A stretch of DNA of 64,000 bases from Monocercomonoides exilis. Taxonomy: Eukaryota; Preaxostyla; Oxymonadida; Polymastigidae. The notes beneath the pieces were generated by a model that was given only the letters and a program-made list of their open reading frames with translations, was not told the DNA's origin and did no database searches. The stretch spans positions 124,001 through 188,000 of the forward strand of contig LSRY02000018.1 in the NCBI GenBank assembly GCA_001643675.2, in the 5' to 3' direction. Shown one piece after another: positions 1-11,972 of this stretch; positions within the stretch are counted from its first letter, which is position 1, and each line of letters starts with the position of its first letter. The position numbers and the translations under genes were made by a program.

Positions 1-2
1 CG

Positions 3-33
<31 letters not shown>

Positions 34-3000
34 CCTCTCCTTCATCCACAAATAACTCCTTCTTTGATATCTCTCATATTGTCCCGTGCAATTCTGGGTG
101 TGAGCCTCTTTCGATTGTTGAGATGGATGGCATATTCATCCAAGTCATATGGCACAACTCACACCATCGTTACTTCCCTTTCTCATGTGAGTCAAACGGA
201 AATGAAGAAAGAGAAGAAAGAGAAGGAGAAGAAGATATAAAAGAAGAGAAAGAAGAAGAAGGCGAAATTTTAATGAAAAAGGAAAATTCATGCCATATTG
301 AAGATGTTGATTCTTTGTGTTCTTCTTCTTCTTCTTCTTCTTCTTCATTTCCACAAAATGATAACAAAACGAACCAACAATCAAATTCGACGATTATTTC
401 AAAAGAACAACAGAAATATCTTCAATTTCTTAGCAAATATCTTCCTTTTATCAACATTTTGAAATCGCTTGCAAATTCTTCTTCTTCTTCAATCAACAAA
501 GTAATTAAAACTTTTCAAAACATTTTTCATCATCTTCCCCAATTTCATTCTCTTCTTTTTTCTTCTTCTTCCTCTTCTTCCTCTTTCTCTTCTCCTCATC
601 TTCCTCCTCTTCCTCCTCTTCCTCTTCCCTCTCCCACTTTCCTTTCCCCCAATCTTCCCCTCATCTCCCTCTCCTTCAATGATTATTTCATCTCCAATCT
701 CTTTTGCCTCTCTTCCTTCCAACACTCCATCCTGCCCCACCAAACCCGCTCTGCTTTGCTCGAATCTCTTCGTATTCCTCTTTTCCCCCTCCCCTTTTCA
801 CACAGAAAACTTTCTCCTTCTTTCGTTTTGGCCACAAAAAGACTCATTTGCGAGCGTTGTTTCAGTGCTGGCTTTCGAACAGGAATGTTCTTTGATGCCG
901 AAGAATACGAAGTGTTTGTGAGAATCGCTGCGAAATCGTATGGATCGAAGGAGAGTTTGTGTTCGCGCTTTGGAGAGGAATGGGAGAGAGGAGAAGGAGA
1001 AGAGGAGGAGGAGGATGAGGGAGAAGGAGAAGAGAGAGAAGGAGAGGGAGAAGGAGAAGAAGACAATGAATGGGGAGGAAGAAGCCAAACTGACTGGAAA
1101 ACAGGGAGATTTCTGAAAAGCAGCCAGAAAGAGAGGATGGAAGAGGACGAGATGGAAGATTGGACAAAGAATTATCGAGGCGATGGGCAAAGCGAAGGAA
1201 GAAGTGTGTTTTCGAATTGGGAGAAGATGCATCCCTATCAGAATGAGAAGTACTCAGCTGTTGTGAAGACAGTTGTGCAGTGTGTGGGAGTGAATGAGTG
1301 GAGAGGAAGAGGAAAGAAAAGAGGAGGAGAAAGAGGAGAAAGAGGAGAAGAAGAAGATTGTATGCAACAGAATAACAATATGCATTCAAGTGCGACTTCA
1401 TCATCAAGTCTTTCTCCTTCATTGCCATTACAAGCATCATCTTCCTCTTCTTCCTCCTCCTCCCCTCATCCTTCCACTCTCTTTCTCAATGTCGAATCAG
1501 ATGGAAGAGTAAGCCAAACATATGTCCCTTCTTCTCTTTCTTCTCAAAATGGCTTGATTGTTGTGGGTGACTTGCATGGCAACTTAACAGCACTTCTGAG
1601 TGTTCTGGAAGTTGTTGATCGATTTCTGCTGACAGATGAATTAGAAGATGAGTGGGAGATGAATGAAAAATGTAATCCTTTGTGTTCTTCTTCTCTTTCT
1701 CCTCCTTCATCTTCTTCCTTCTCCCCCGAAATACCAACCAACAACCCCCAAACCTCCCCTTCCTCTTCCTCTTTACCTTCCCCTTCCCCCTCATTCCCTC
1801 GTCTCCCTCGTCTCCCCCACTCTTCTGTAGTCTTTCTGGGTGATTATATCGACAGAGGTGTACATTCACTCGAAGTGATTGTTCTTCTTCTGATGTATCG
1901 GATGATGTGTCCCAGCCGCATTTTCCTGCTGAGAGGCAATCACGAGGCAATGAGGCCGGGAATGAATGCAGAACTGGCAGAGGTGGTGAAGATGTACAAA
2001 GAGTGCTATAATTCTGAGGGTGATGGAGGTTGTGGTGGCGGTGGTTCTGATTATTATTCTGGTTCTAATTATTCTTCTAATAATTCTACTTATTCTTCTA
2101 GTTATTCCTCTTGTTATTCCTCTCCTTCTTCATTTTCTCCTTCTCCTTCTTCTCTTTCTTCTTATTCCTCCTTAGCCATCGCCTCATTCAATCAACCCAA
2201 CACTGCTTTTTCTCTTCATAGGTGCTTTTTCGACATGTGTGTCACAACAAGCGAAAGAAAAGGCAACTGGCAAGCTTTTCAGCCAAATTCCAATCAATTC
2301 CAAGAGAGAGAAAGAGAAGAAAGAGAACGGATGAAGATTAGAAGAAGAGAAATCGAGTTATATTTGTTGACGGTTGATTTGTTTCGTTATTTGCCTTTGT
2401 CTACCATTGTTACTCTGCAATCAGCCACAAAACATGTTGTTCCAATGAAATTTCATGCAAACGCTCAAAAATCAAGTGTTGAAACAACTTCTCCTCCTCC
2501 TCCTTCTTCCTATTTTTCTTCTCTTCCTCCTCTTCTTTCTTCTTTCTCCTCATCCTCTTCTTGTTTTCTTCCATTCTTTTCGAAAAAATGTCTTCTTTCT
2601 CCAAACACCTCTTCATTTGTGGAGGCGGTTGAATCATCTTCTATTCTCTCTGATGAGTCGGTCAGAAGAATTGACTCAGATTCTGCTCAATTTGATGGAT
2701 TGAGCGTGCAATCACCTCTTTCTTCTTCTTCTTCTTCTGTTGCTTCTGTTACTTCTTCAAATACTTCTTCTTCTTCTTCTTTTCTCTCCCCTTCTTCTCC
2801 TTCTCCTTCCTCTTCATCGTCCTCTTCTTCCTCCTCTTCCTCCTCCTCCTCTTCTTCCTCCTCCTCCTCTTCCTCCTCCTCCTCCTCTTCCTCCTCCTCC
2901 TCCTCTTCTTCTTCTTTTCCTTCAAATTTCATTTCGAACACTTCAAATTTCTCCCTTTCGCCTTCAACTTCTGTTTATCCATCTCATTCTGCAATTCATT

Positions 3001-6000
3001 CTTCTCTTCATATCACCTCTTCCCCTAATTGTTCTTCCTCTTCCTCTTCTTCTCCTTCTCTTTCTTCCTTTCCCTCTCAAATTCATCCATTAGACAAGAA
3101 AAATGAGCTTTTTTCTCCTTTTTCTGGTGTTTTTCCATTTGAAAAGCAGACTTTCATTCGAAAAAGGCAAAAAATTGACAGAAATTTGATTAATCACAAA
3201 AAAATAAAGAAGAAACAAAGAAAATATTCATCATCATCATCTTCTTCTTCATTTTATATGAATCAAAATCATCATCAGCATCTTCATCGACATCTTCCAC
3301 GTAAATTTGTCAGAGCTCATAAGAAATCAAATTATTCTTCGATTTCATCATCATCATCTTCTTCTTCTTCCTCTTCTTCTCTTTTAAATTCCAAAGATGA
3401 TATTTGCGTAAATTCTTCCTTTTTCTCAGAAAAAGTAAAGAGATTGCATTCTGAAGTGTTTTCTTCAAACAACAGAAAAATTCATTTTCTTCCTCAAAAA
3501 ATGAAAATTTTGAAAGAAAAACCGAAATTTCAAACAGAAAAAACAATTTTTTCTGATTTTTCTGCTTTTTCTTCTTCAAATTCGATGAAAAAAACGGAAT
3601 CATTAGACGAATCAGAGCAATTTAGCAACAAATCAACATTTAACATTGATAATTCTCCTTCTCCTCCTCCTCCTCCTTCATCTTTTGCCTCTTCTTCATC
3701 AAATTCTTCTTCTTATTCCTCCTCCTCCTCTTCTTCTTTTGATCCCATAAATTCACAAAGAATTGCAAAAAATGTGTTTTTAGCTTCAATTCGTGTGTTT
3801 CCCTGCTGTTTCAGTTCAATCTGCTCTCATTTCATTCAACAAGATAAACATTCATCTTCTTCTTCATCGTCATCTTCTTCTTTCTCTTCTATTAATTCTT
3901 CTTCAAATTCTTCTTCATCATCATCAAATTCATCATCAAATATATCTTCTTCTCCTTCTTCTTCTTCTTCTTCTTCTTCTTCTTCTTCTTCTTCTCCTCC
4001 TCCTCCTCCTCCTCCTCCTCCTCCTCCTCCTTCTTCTTCTTCTTCTTCTTCTTCTTCTTCTTCTTCTCTTTCTTCTTCAACAAACTTCTTTTCTTCTCAT
4101 TTCAGAAAGCGCTGTCGATGTTATGTGTGTGGAACAATTAGAGCCATTTTGAATGCTTCTTCTCAAAAAGATAGAAAATTCATCTTTAAATCAGTTCAAA
4201 AGGGGGAAGAAGAAGAGGAAGAGGAAGAAGAAGAAGAGAAAATGGATGAAATGAGAAAGGAAGAAGAAGGAAATGAAAAAAGAGAAAGAGAAGAAGAAAG
4301 AGAAGAGGAAGAAGAAGAAGAAGAAGAATTGAATGATAATTGTGCCAGCAATGTTGTCAATGAAGATTGTGTGTTTGTTGACTGCCACAGATGCCATTTG
4401 TGTGGCGAATGTTCTATTCATCCGCCTCTCATCTATTCTGATTCTTCTCTTTCTCTTTCTTCTTCTTCTTCCTCTTCTTCTTCCTTTTCTCCATCAATCT
4501 CTTCATCGTTTGCTTCTTCTCCTTCTCCTTCTTCTCTTTCTTCTCTATCAACATCTTCTTCTCCTTCTTCTTTCCCCTCTTCCTTTTCCTTATCTTCTTC
4601 TCCTCCCTTATGCTGCCCTTGCCCTTGCCACCTCCAAAATTCCTCTCGTCTTCTCAATTGCTTCGTTTCTGATTCTGTTTCTCTTCTTCTTTCTTTGCAA
4701 CATCCTTCTCTTTCTCATATTTATTCAAGTCTTCCTCTTCTTCCTCTTCCTCATTCTTCTCTTTCTCCTTCCTCTCCTTCTCTTCCTTCTTGTTCTCAAT
4801 CTCCTTCTCTTCATCTTTCTCCTTCTCTTTCTCCTTCTCTTTCTTCTCCAATCATTTTCAACCCTTCTTCACCCGTCAATAATCCAACCTCTTCTTCCAT
4901 CTTTTCATCTTCTTCTCCTTCTTCTCCTTCTTCTCCTTCTTCTCCTTCTTCTTCTTCAAATTCTCTTCTTTGTTCTCATTTTTCAAATTTTCAAAGATTT
5001 TCTAGTTTTCCTTGTCTGTCTTCTTCAAATGAAGGACATTTTTCTGTTGTTAATGCGTCATCAGGGATATGGTTGTGTGAAAGAAACATAAATGAATTAT
5101 GTTCAATCAACAAAAAAAGAGGAAAAGAAGAAGAGAACAAGAAAAACAAGAATAGCAAGAATAACAAGAATAACAAGAATAACAAGAATAACAAGAATAA
5201 CAAGAATAACAAGAATAACAAGAAAAATAAGAAAAATAAGATAAAATCAAGAATAAATCAGAAAAACAAGAATTTGAAGAATTTTGAGGGTTTAAAGAGT
5301 TTTGAGAATTATAAAAAGAAAAATAGGATAAAACATGGAGATATTTGGAATGAACATGGGAGAAGGAAAAGATGGTTAATGGAAGATGAAGAAAAGAACA
5401 TGAAGAATAATTTATTTGAAGAAAGCAAAAAACATAAAGAAGAAGAAGAAGAAGAAGAAGAAGAAGAAGAAGAAGAAAATGAAAGCGAAGGAAACAGTTC
5501 AAATGGAGAAGAGAGTGAAGATTCTGTGATTCATTTGAGAAGGAATGAGAAGGAAGAAGAAAGAGGAGGGGAAGAAAGAAGCGAAGAAGAAGAAGAAGGA
5601 GAAGATGATGATGATGAAAGTTATTGCTTGGAAGATGATTCGTGTGAAAATTCAGAATTGTCAAACAGACAAGAAGAGGAAGAGGAAGAAGAAGGAGAAG
5701 AAGAAGAAGAAGGAGAAACGGAGGAAGAAGAGGAAGAAGAAGATAGAAATTCATATTTGAGTTTGAGCTATAGAAACAATACAGATGGTCCTTCATTAAT
5801 CGACAACAAATTGTCATCATCATCATCTTCTTCTTTCTCCTCCTCTTCCTCTTCCTCTTCCTCTCCCTCCCCCTCCCCCTCTTCTTTCCTCCATCCAACA
5901 GATTCTTCTATTTATTCGTCTAATCCTCATCTGTGTCAGCATTTCCAGACACTCACACCAACAAGAAATGGAATGAAAAATCATCTTTCAAATGAAAATG

Positions 6001-8240
6001 AGCAAATTGGAAATTCAAATAGACTAAATTCTTCTTCTTCAATGAATTCTTCATCTTCTCCTTCTCCTTCTCCTTCTTCTCAATCTCCTTCTCTATCATC
6101 ATCTTCTCCCTCCTCTTTCTCCTCTTCTTTTGCTTCTTCTCCTCCTCCTCCTCCTTATCCTCCTCCTCCTCCTTCTTCTTCTTCTTCATATCTTTGCACA
6201 GAAAGCAATCATCCATCAAATATTTCATCTTTCTCTTTTATTTCTACATCTCGTTGCTTTCTCTCTCTTTGTTCTCTTCTTCCTCTCCAAAATTCACAGA
6301 TTTTCGCTGCTCCTTCACCTTTTCGCCCTCTTTTCTTGCTTTTCTGTGATAATTCTGTATTTTGTGGAGAACTTTCATTGAATTCTTCTTCTTCTTCATA
6401 TTCTTCATCAAATTCCTCTTCTTCTTTATCTTCTTCTTCTTCTTCACCTTCTCCTTCTCCTTCTCCTTCTTCTCCCTCTTCTTCTCCCTCTTCTTCATTC
6501 ACTCATCATTTCCTCTCTATCAATTCTGAGAGAAGAATCGTTCTTCTTCACGGCGGAATCCCACAAAACGATTTTTTCTCTGATTTTTCTCAATTTTACC
6601 CTTCAAATTCTTCGAATTCATCATCATCATCATCTTCTTCTTCTTCTTCTTCTTCTTCTCTTCCTTCTTACAAACAAACTTCAAATAAACCAAAAGAATT
6701 GCAAAAATTCAACAATTTCAATGAAATCAATAAAAACAATCGAATCAATAGAATCAAACAATTCTTTGTGTATGATGATATTTCACCATTTGAGCAGTTG
6801 ATGTCACTTATGCCTCCAACAGACACAGAAATGGAAATTTTTGAAGAGAAATGGAAGCAAATGAAGAAGAATATGATGAGAAGAAGAAGAAGAAGAAGAG
6901 GAAGAGGAAGAGGAATAGAAGGAGAGGAAGAAGGGAATTATTTGGAGAATGATTATTATAATTGTGGAGAAAGGGAAAAAGAAGAAGAAGAAGAGAAAGA
7001 GGAAGAGAAAAATGTGAAATGGAAGAGGGTTGTCGATGTTTTAGCGCCATGTTATCCAAATATCCTTCATTATTCATCATTTTTTCCTTCTTCCTTATCT
7101 TCTTCTCTTCCTTCTTCTTCTTCTGTTCCTTCATCTCTTTCTCTTCCTCCTCCTTCTTTTATTCTTCTTCCCTCTCTTTCCCTCTCTTCATCCCACCTTC
7201 GCTCCCTTCTCTTCTCCATTCTCTGGAGTGATCCATTCATCTTCTCTTCTTCCTCTTCTTCTTCTTCTTCCTCATCATCATCATCTTCTTCTTCTTCTTC
7301 CTCTTCCTCTTCCTCACGCCCTTCCTTCTCCCCCTCCCAATCCCTCCATTTTTGCCATTCCAACCGCATCAATCTGATTGTGAGGGGACACGAAGTGGCA
7401 GACAAGGGACTCGTTCTGTCGCATTCAGAGAGAGTGGCAACGGTATTCTCTTCATTCAACTACGAGGGCATGGACAACACTGCTGGGGTGGTGGTGATGT
7501 CGTTTGAAGAGGAAGAGGAAGGAGGAGGGGGAGAAGAGGGAGGAGGAGGAGAGGAAAGGGAAGGAGAAAGAGAAAGAGGAGAGAGAGAGGAAAGAGAAGA
7601 AGAAGAAGAAGATATTGGGTTAATGCCGTTATCTTTGTTATCAATGCCTTCTTCTTCTGCTGCTGCTTATTCTTCTTCAATAAATTCGATATTTTCTTCC
7701 AATTTCCTTCAAAATCTCAGTTTTGTCTCAAAAATCTCTTCATTTTTGCTCCATTCGAACTTATTTGACATAATTGACACAAAACTTGACTGGATTCATT
7801 CAATTTCAAACGCCATTGGCGAAAGAAATGAACTGAAACAGCTGCTTTCTGAGCGAATTCCGACTTCTCTTTCGAATAAAACACCTTCTCCAATGAATAA
7901 CAGCCTTATTCAACATTCTTCTCCTTCTGTTGATATGACTGATGAATTGGATGAGAAGAAGAAATTGTGTGGATCTGGGGGTAAAAGGGGGATAACTGCT
8001 GACGATGTGATTGTGTTGGGAAAGATGGGAATGGATGGTGTCCTGGATGTACCTTTGGGCTTGGCAAGAAATGGGAAAGATTTAGATAGAATTTCGAGTT
8101 TTAAGTATGATTACATTCCGTTTTTCACAATCAGATTAATTCGTTTGGGTCCACTATCTGCAATGACGCAGACGAATGATCAGTCTTATTTTATGTTTTT
8201 TGAATCTATTTTTTCGTCATTAACCAAATGTTTTAAATGA
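3..8240 (+). CDS. PPP-family serine/threonine phosphatase with giant Ser/Glu insertions (5' partial)
   Basis: The frame is open to the left edge, so the true start lies outside the window; the first in-window ATG is at 123 and the stop is TGA at 8238. PPP metallophosphatase motifs occur in the correct order: GDLHGN near 1566, GDYIDRG near 1839, RGNHE near 1932, HGG near 6549, LWSDP near 7221, RGHE near 7383, and VFSSFNYEG near 7446. These are the metal-binding and catalytic motifs of PP1/PP2A/PP5-type enzymes, which remove phosphate from Ser/Thr. The stretch between GNHE and HGG is normally some tens of residues; here it is about 1,540, mostly poly-Ser, Pro-rich, poly-Glu and Asn-Lys runs from triplet repeats. 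No intron is needed. All motifs are kept, so it is probably an active or recently active enzyme. The subfamily cannot be assigned. Only 155 bp separate it from the next gene. Confidence 0.85.
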
Positions 8241-8395
8241 TATGAATGATTTAATTTTTTTTCATTTTCAGATCTTCAAGAACCAAAATATTTTCGAAAT
8301 CTTATTTTGGAAGTTCAAAATTCAACTGTTTTACAGATTTACCAAATTTTTTCAACTGTGAAATTTTTATTTATTTTTGAGGATAATAAAGTGCA

Positions 8396-10000
8396 ATGCA
8401 AAGTGATATGAATTCTGCATTGTACACACAGCAAGGAGAAGATTCATTCAACGAACAGGAAGATTTCTTTTCTCCAATTTATCTTCAGAACTTTCCTTCT
8501 TCTGAATATGATCAAAAAGACTCAAGTCAAATTGGTTCTTTTATATGTTCAGAAAAGGGTTTTTCATCGCTTGGATCTTCGCCAGATTCAGTTATATACA
8601 TTGATCCATCTCCAAACTTTTTGTGTTCTGCAACTTCAAAATCTGCAATAAATGCAAAACTTGCATGGGAAATTCAAAGGCCATTATTTTTTGAAGAAAG
8701 ACTGAACACAACAACAGTCAGAAAAGCTGGAAAAGTTGTGTTTTACATCGCCCAATGCTGTTTATTGAGAAGTTCTTTATCTTCATCGAGGAAGAAAGCT
8801 AACATCATAAGTTGCCGAGCATGCAAAACACATCCTTTACGTCAGATTTGCATGTTCCTCCCACATACAAGAATTATTTTAGGAAATCCAAGAAATAGTG
8901 AAGCAATGTTTGCACATGAAATTTATAAGGTTCTTCGAGCTTTTCAAAAAGACATTTACATTCGCGAATGTGAACTTGTAAATGGGCTTATATTATTTGA
9001 AAGAGTTGGACTTACTCATTGCTGCTGCTTAGGGAAACGTGTGGATAGGGTTTGGATCATTACAGTTCTTGTTGTGTGCTTGTTGCTTGGTTACAAAAGT
9101 TGCGTTGACAGGCCATTACCCAAAGGAACTGTAAGCGATCTATTTTTATTGGGAATTGATGAATTGAGAGAGTTAGAAACGGTTATATTGGATTATTTGT
9201 GTTGGGATGTATCAGTCAGTATATCTGAATATGTGAACCTTCTAAAGAGAGTTCATAATGAGAATGAAAAAGAAATCATCAATGAAGAAAAACAAACTGG
9301 AAACGCTAACAAAGTTGTTCGCACTCATAAGCGAACTCAAAAGTTCGTTGAAGCATACGGTACATCTCCGATTCGCGCTTCATTTGCCTCAATGCGGTCA
9401 AAGAGAATTTCCTCAAGACATGGAAGGGAATCTGCCTCTTCATCATCGTCGTATTATTCTTATTCTTCTTATTCTTCACCATCAGACAGAGATTGTGCTC
9501 TATTATCTGATGTTTATGAGCGACGATCGCCATTCCATTTTGTTCATTCTCCTGGATGCGTTAATTCTAGCGAGAAAGATAAATTTTCAGAAAAGAATTG
9601 CATCAACGGAAATGAGGAATGTGAATGCAATGATCGTTTGCGTTCTGATCGAGGTTCATTCTGCGATAAAAATACTCAGTCTTTTCTATCGGGAAAAGTG
9701 AACTCAAATTCGATTAGTTCCGAGAAGGGACACTTGGGTGAGAACTGTTATTTAAATGATTCTCCATTCAATTCTTTTGATGAACAATTTGAAACAGGAG
9801 TGAAAGGGGAGAAAACGGCAAAATGTGCAACAGATAGAGATCGAAAAGCCGGTTATTGCTTAGCAGAACCACAAAACCTGGAGAATTCTTGTTTGAGCGG
9901 AAAAGGAAAATGGAAACTCGAAGGGAAGATGGAAGGAAAAGAAAGAGCTGGGGGAAAATCGAAAGGAAAAGGCAAAGGAAAAGATACGTCAAATGGCTAA
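8396..10000 (+). CDS. Cyclin-box (cyclin N-terminal domain-like) protein
   Basis: A 534-residue ORF with ATG at 8396 and TAA at 9998. Residues of about 150-290 look like a cyclin fold: a helix with 'ECELVNGLILFERVGL', a helix with 'IITVLVVCLLLGYKSCVD', then 'ELRELETVILDYLCWDVSVS' followed by 'EYVNLL', which matches the helix 3 to helix 5 pattern of PHO80/cyclin-type boxes (conserved Leu-Glu of the LE-x-x-x-L motif). Cyclins bind and activate cyclin-dependent kinases. The N-terminal 100 residues and the Ser/Lys/Gly-rich tail (residues about 330-534) are low in complexity and probably disordered. It lies in tandem with the phosphatase but shares no obvious function. Assignment to the cyclin superfamily is by eye; the type and partner kinase are unknown. 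Confidence 0.65.
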   Translation: MQSDMNSALYTQQGEDSFNEQEDFFSPIYLQNFPSSEYDQKDSSQIGSFICSEKGFSSLGSSPDSVIYIDPSPNFLCSATSKSAINAKLAWEIQRPLFFEERLNTTTVRKAGKVVFYIAQCCLLRSSLSSSRKKANIISCRACKTHPLRQICMFLPHTRIILGNPRNSEAMFAHEIYKVLRAFQKDIYIRECELVNGLILFERVGLTHCCCLGKRVDRVWIITVLVVCLLLGYKSCVDRPLPKGTVSDLFLLGIDELRELETVILDYLCWDVSVSISEYVNLLKRVHNENEKEIINEEKQTGNANKVVRTHKRTQKFVEAYGTSPIRASFASMRSKRISSRHGRESASSSSSYYSYSSYSSPSDRDCALLSDVYERRSPFHFVHSPGCVNSSEKDKFSEKNCINGNEECECNDRLRSDRGSFCDKNTQSFLSGKVNSNSISSEKGHLGENCYLNDSPFNSFDEQFETGVKGEKTAKCATDRDRKAGYCLAEPQNLENSCLSGKGKWKLEGKMEGKERAGGKSKGKGKGKDTSNG

Positions 10001-11168
10001 AAAGAAAAGTAACGAAATGAAATTCAAGAATTTATTGATTATTTCGAAAAAAATACTGTTGAAATACATAATAACATTACATGTTATTGAGATGAATGAA
10101 AAGGATTCGCATAGATGAAATATTAAACAATTACTGCTTGAGCAGTAAGGTGAAATTTATGAATGATGCGAAATATTCAAAAAAAAAAAAATATTTGGAA
10201 ATCTGTTCTAATTAATTCATTTAACGAATTCTTTCAAACTAATGACATGATGGCTTAAAAAGCGAAAGATAGAATTTGTGAAAAGAACAATTTCTGAAAC
10301 AACTTTTTATTTGAATTGGGAAAAAAAGAAGCAGATTGATGATATTGGTGCATTTTATTCTTTAAAGGAGCATAAAAGAGGAATGATGAAAGGAATAATT
10401 TTTAAAGCATGAGATCATATCACCACCCATGCGTGTATCATGTGAGTATTATTCATATTTTTATTTTCCAATTTTTCTGATGCAAATATCATAATTATGG
10501 TTGTAATTTGTTAACTTTTATTTTTATATGAGTTTATTTTGAATTGTGAAGAGATGAAGATTTTATTATTATTTTATTGTTTAGTTTTATTCATTTTTTT
10601 TTTCCCATTAATTTGTGCCTTTTTTGCATTTCTGGAAAATTTTTTTGTCCTCATTGGTTTGTTTATTTTGATTAACGTTGTGCCAATTTGGCTTGATTGA
10701 TGTTTTCTTCGAGTAGAATGTCTTTGGTTGCTTTGATGAATGCAGCAAATTAGCCATGTTGCATGATTTATCAACTGCCAGAGAATTGTTTTGTGAATGA
10801 TTTGAATTTCTGATATTTTTATTTTTGAATATTTGCATAATAAAAAAATTTGGCATTTTGTACGTTAGTGATATGATACAATTTCTTGTTTTGACAATTT
10901 GGCATCGTTTTTTTAATTCAGAAAATCTTTAATTTTTTGTTTTGTTTTATTTTTTTTTTTTAGAAAATATTGCGAATGAGTTTTCGTCTGCTATTGTAGA
11001 TGAAATGTGAATTTAAATTTTTATTCACGGTACAAAGTTGATTAAAGTGAAGTTAATGATTATTTGCATAAGCAATGTATTTTCAAATAAGCGCACTTCG
11101 TTTGAAAAAGCTTAACCTCATTTAAGATCCTGATTTTTTTGAAGAAACATTATCTTACACAATATTGC

Positions 11169-11199
<31 letters not shown>

Positions 11200-11572
11200 T
11201 CTTCTTTTCTTTTCTGATTAATAATTGAAAATTTTCGTAAAACGGATTTTAAAATTTCGTTTCAATATAAAACCGTTTCGTAAAAAAGTCAACACAGACA
11301 TTGTGCATTGTAGTTTTTTGAAACAATTTAGTTTGAATTAAATTTTGAAATTTATTCTTTCAAGTGTTGATCGAGTGTTTCAACACAAAAAGTAAATATT
11401 GCCACTTTTTTCAAGTTTTTGTCAACAAGAATTATTCTCCTTGAGATATTTTATTCTCAAAAGAAAAGTAATTTTTCAATCAAGCAAAAGTTCAATTCCA
11501 ACAAGGAAGCATGACACTATTGAAAAACAAGCTTTGAAACATTTCCAAAAGACATTTTCCTGACCTTTAATG
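10001..11572. other. AT-rich intergenic region, no gene seen
   Basis: About 1.6 kb of AT-rich sequence with homopolymer T runs (longest around 11170-11196). The short ORFs here have no recognisable content. I see no RNA gene or inverted repeat before the hAT element begins. Confidence 0.5.
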
Positions 11573-11580
11573 GAGTTCAT
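11573..11580. repeat. Left target-site duplication of the hAT element
   Basis: GAGTTCAT directly abuts the left terminal inverted repeat and is repeated exactly at 17581-17588. Eight bases is the standard duplication length for hAT transposition. Confidence 0.85.
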
Positions 11581-11972
11581 TAAGCCTTTGCGACAGACCG
11601 ACATTTTCCAAAGTGTTCGACAAGTCGACCGACAACGCAAAATATTTTTATTAATATTTATTTTATTTTCATTTTTAATTCGTTTTTTCTGATCAGGGTG
11701 TCTCAATTTTTTGTTTTATTAACAGAAAACCAAACAAATCAACATTTTTCTTTTTTTGATGGAAATGACTAATTTTTAACATTTTGCTAATATGAATTTG
11801 ATTTTTCATGGTTCCGAAATTAAAAAAATATCATTTGTCCATGAAAAATTACATATAGTCCTTTTTTTAACATAAGATTTTGTATTTTTCACTTGTTTCA
11901 AAAATTCATTTTTTCGACAAAGATCAGTCGGTCGAACAGATCAGTCGGTCGAACGGAAAAATTAATTATTTG

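Noticed and set aside
4190-7630. Long antisense ORFs opposite the phosphatase gene
   Set aside because: They are shadows of triplet repeats (Ser codons give Glu/Lys/Leu runs on the other strand) and carry no motifs.
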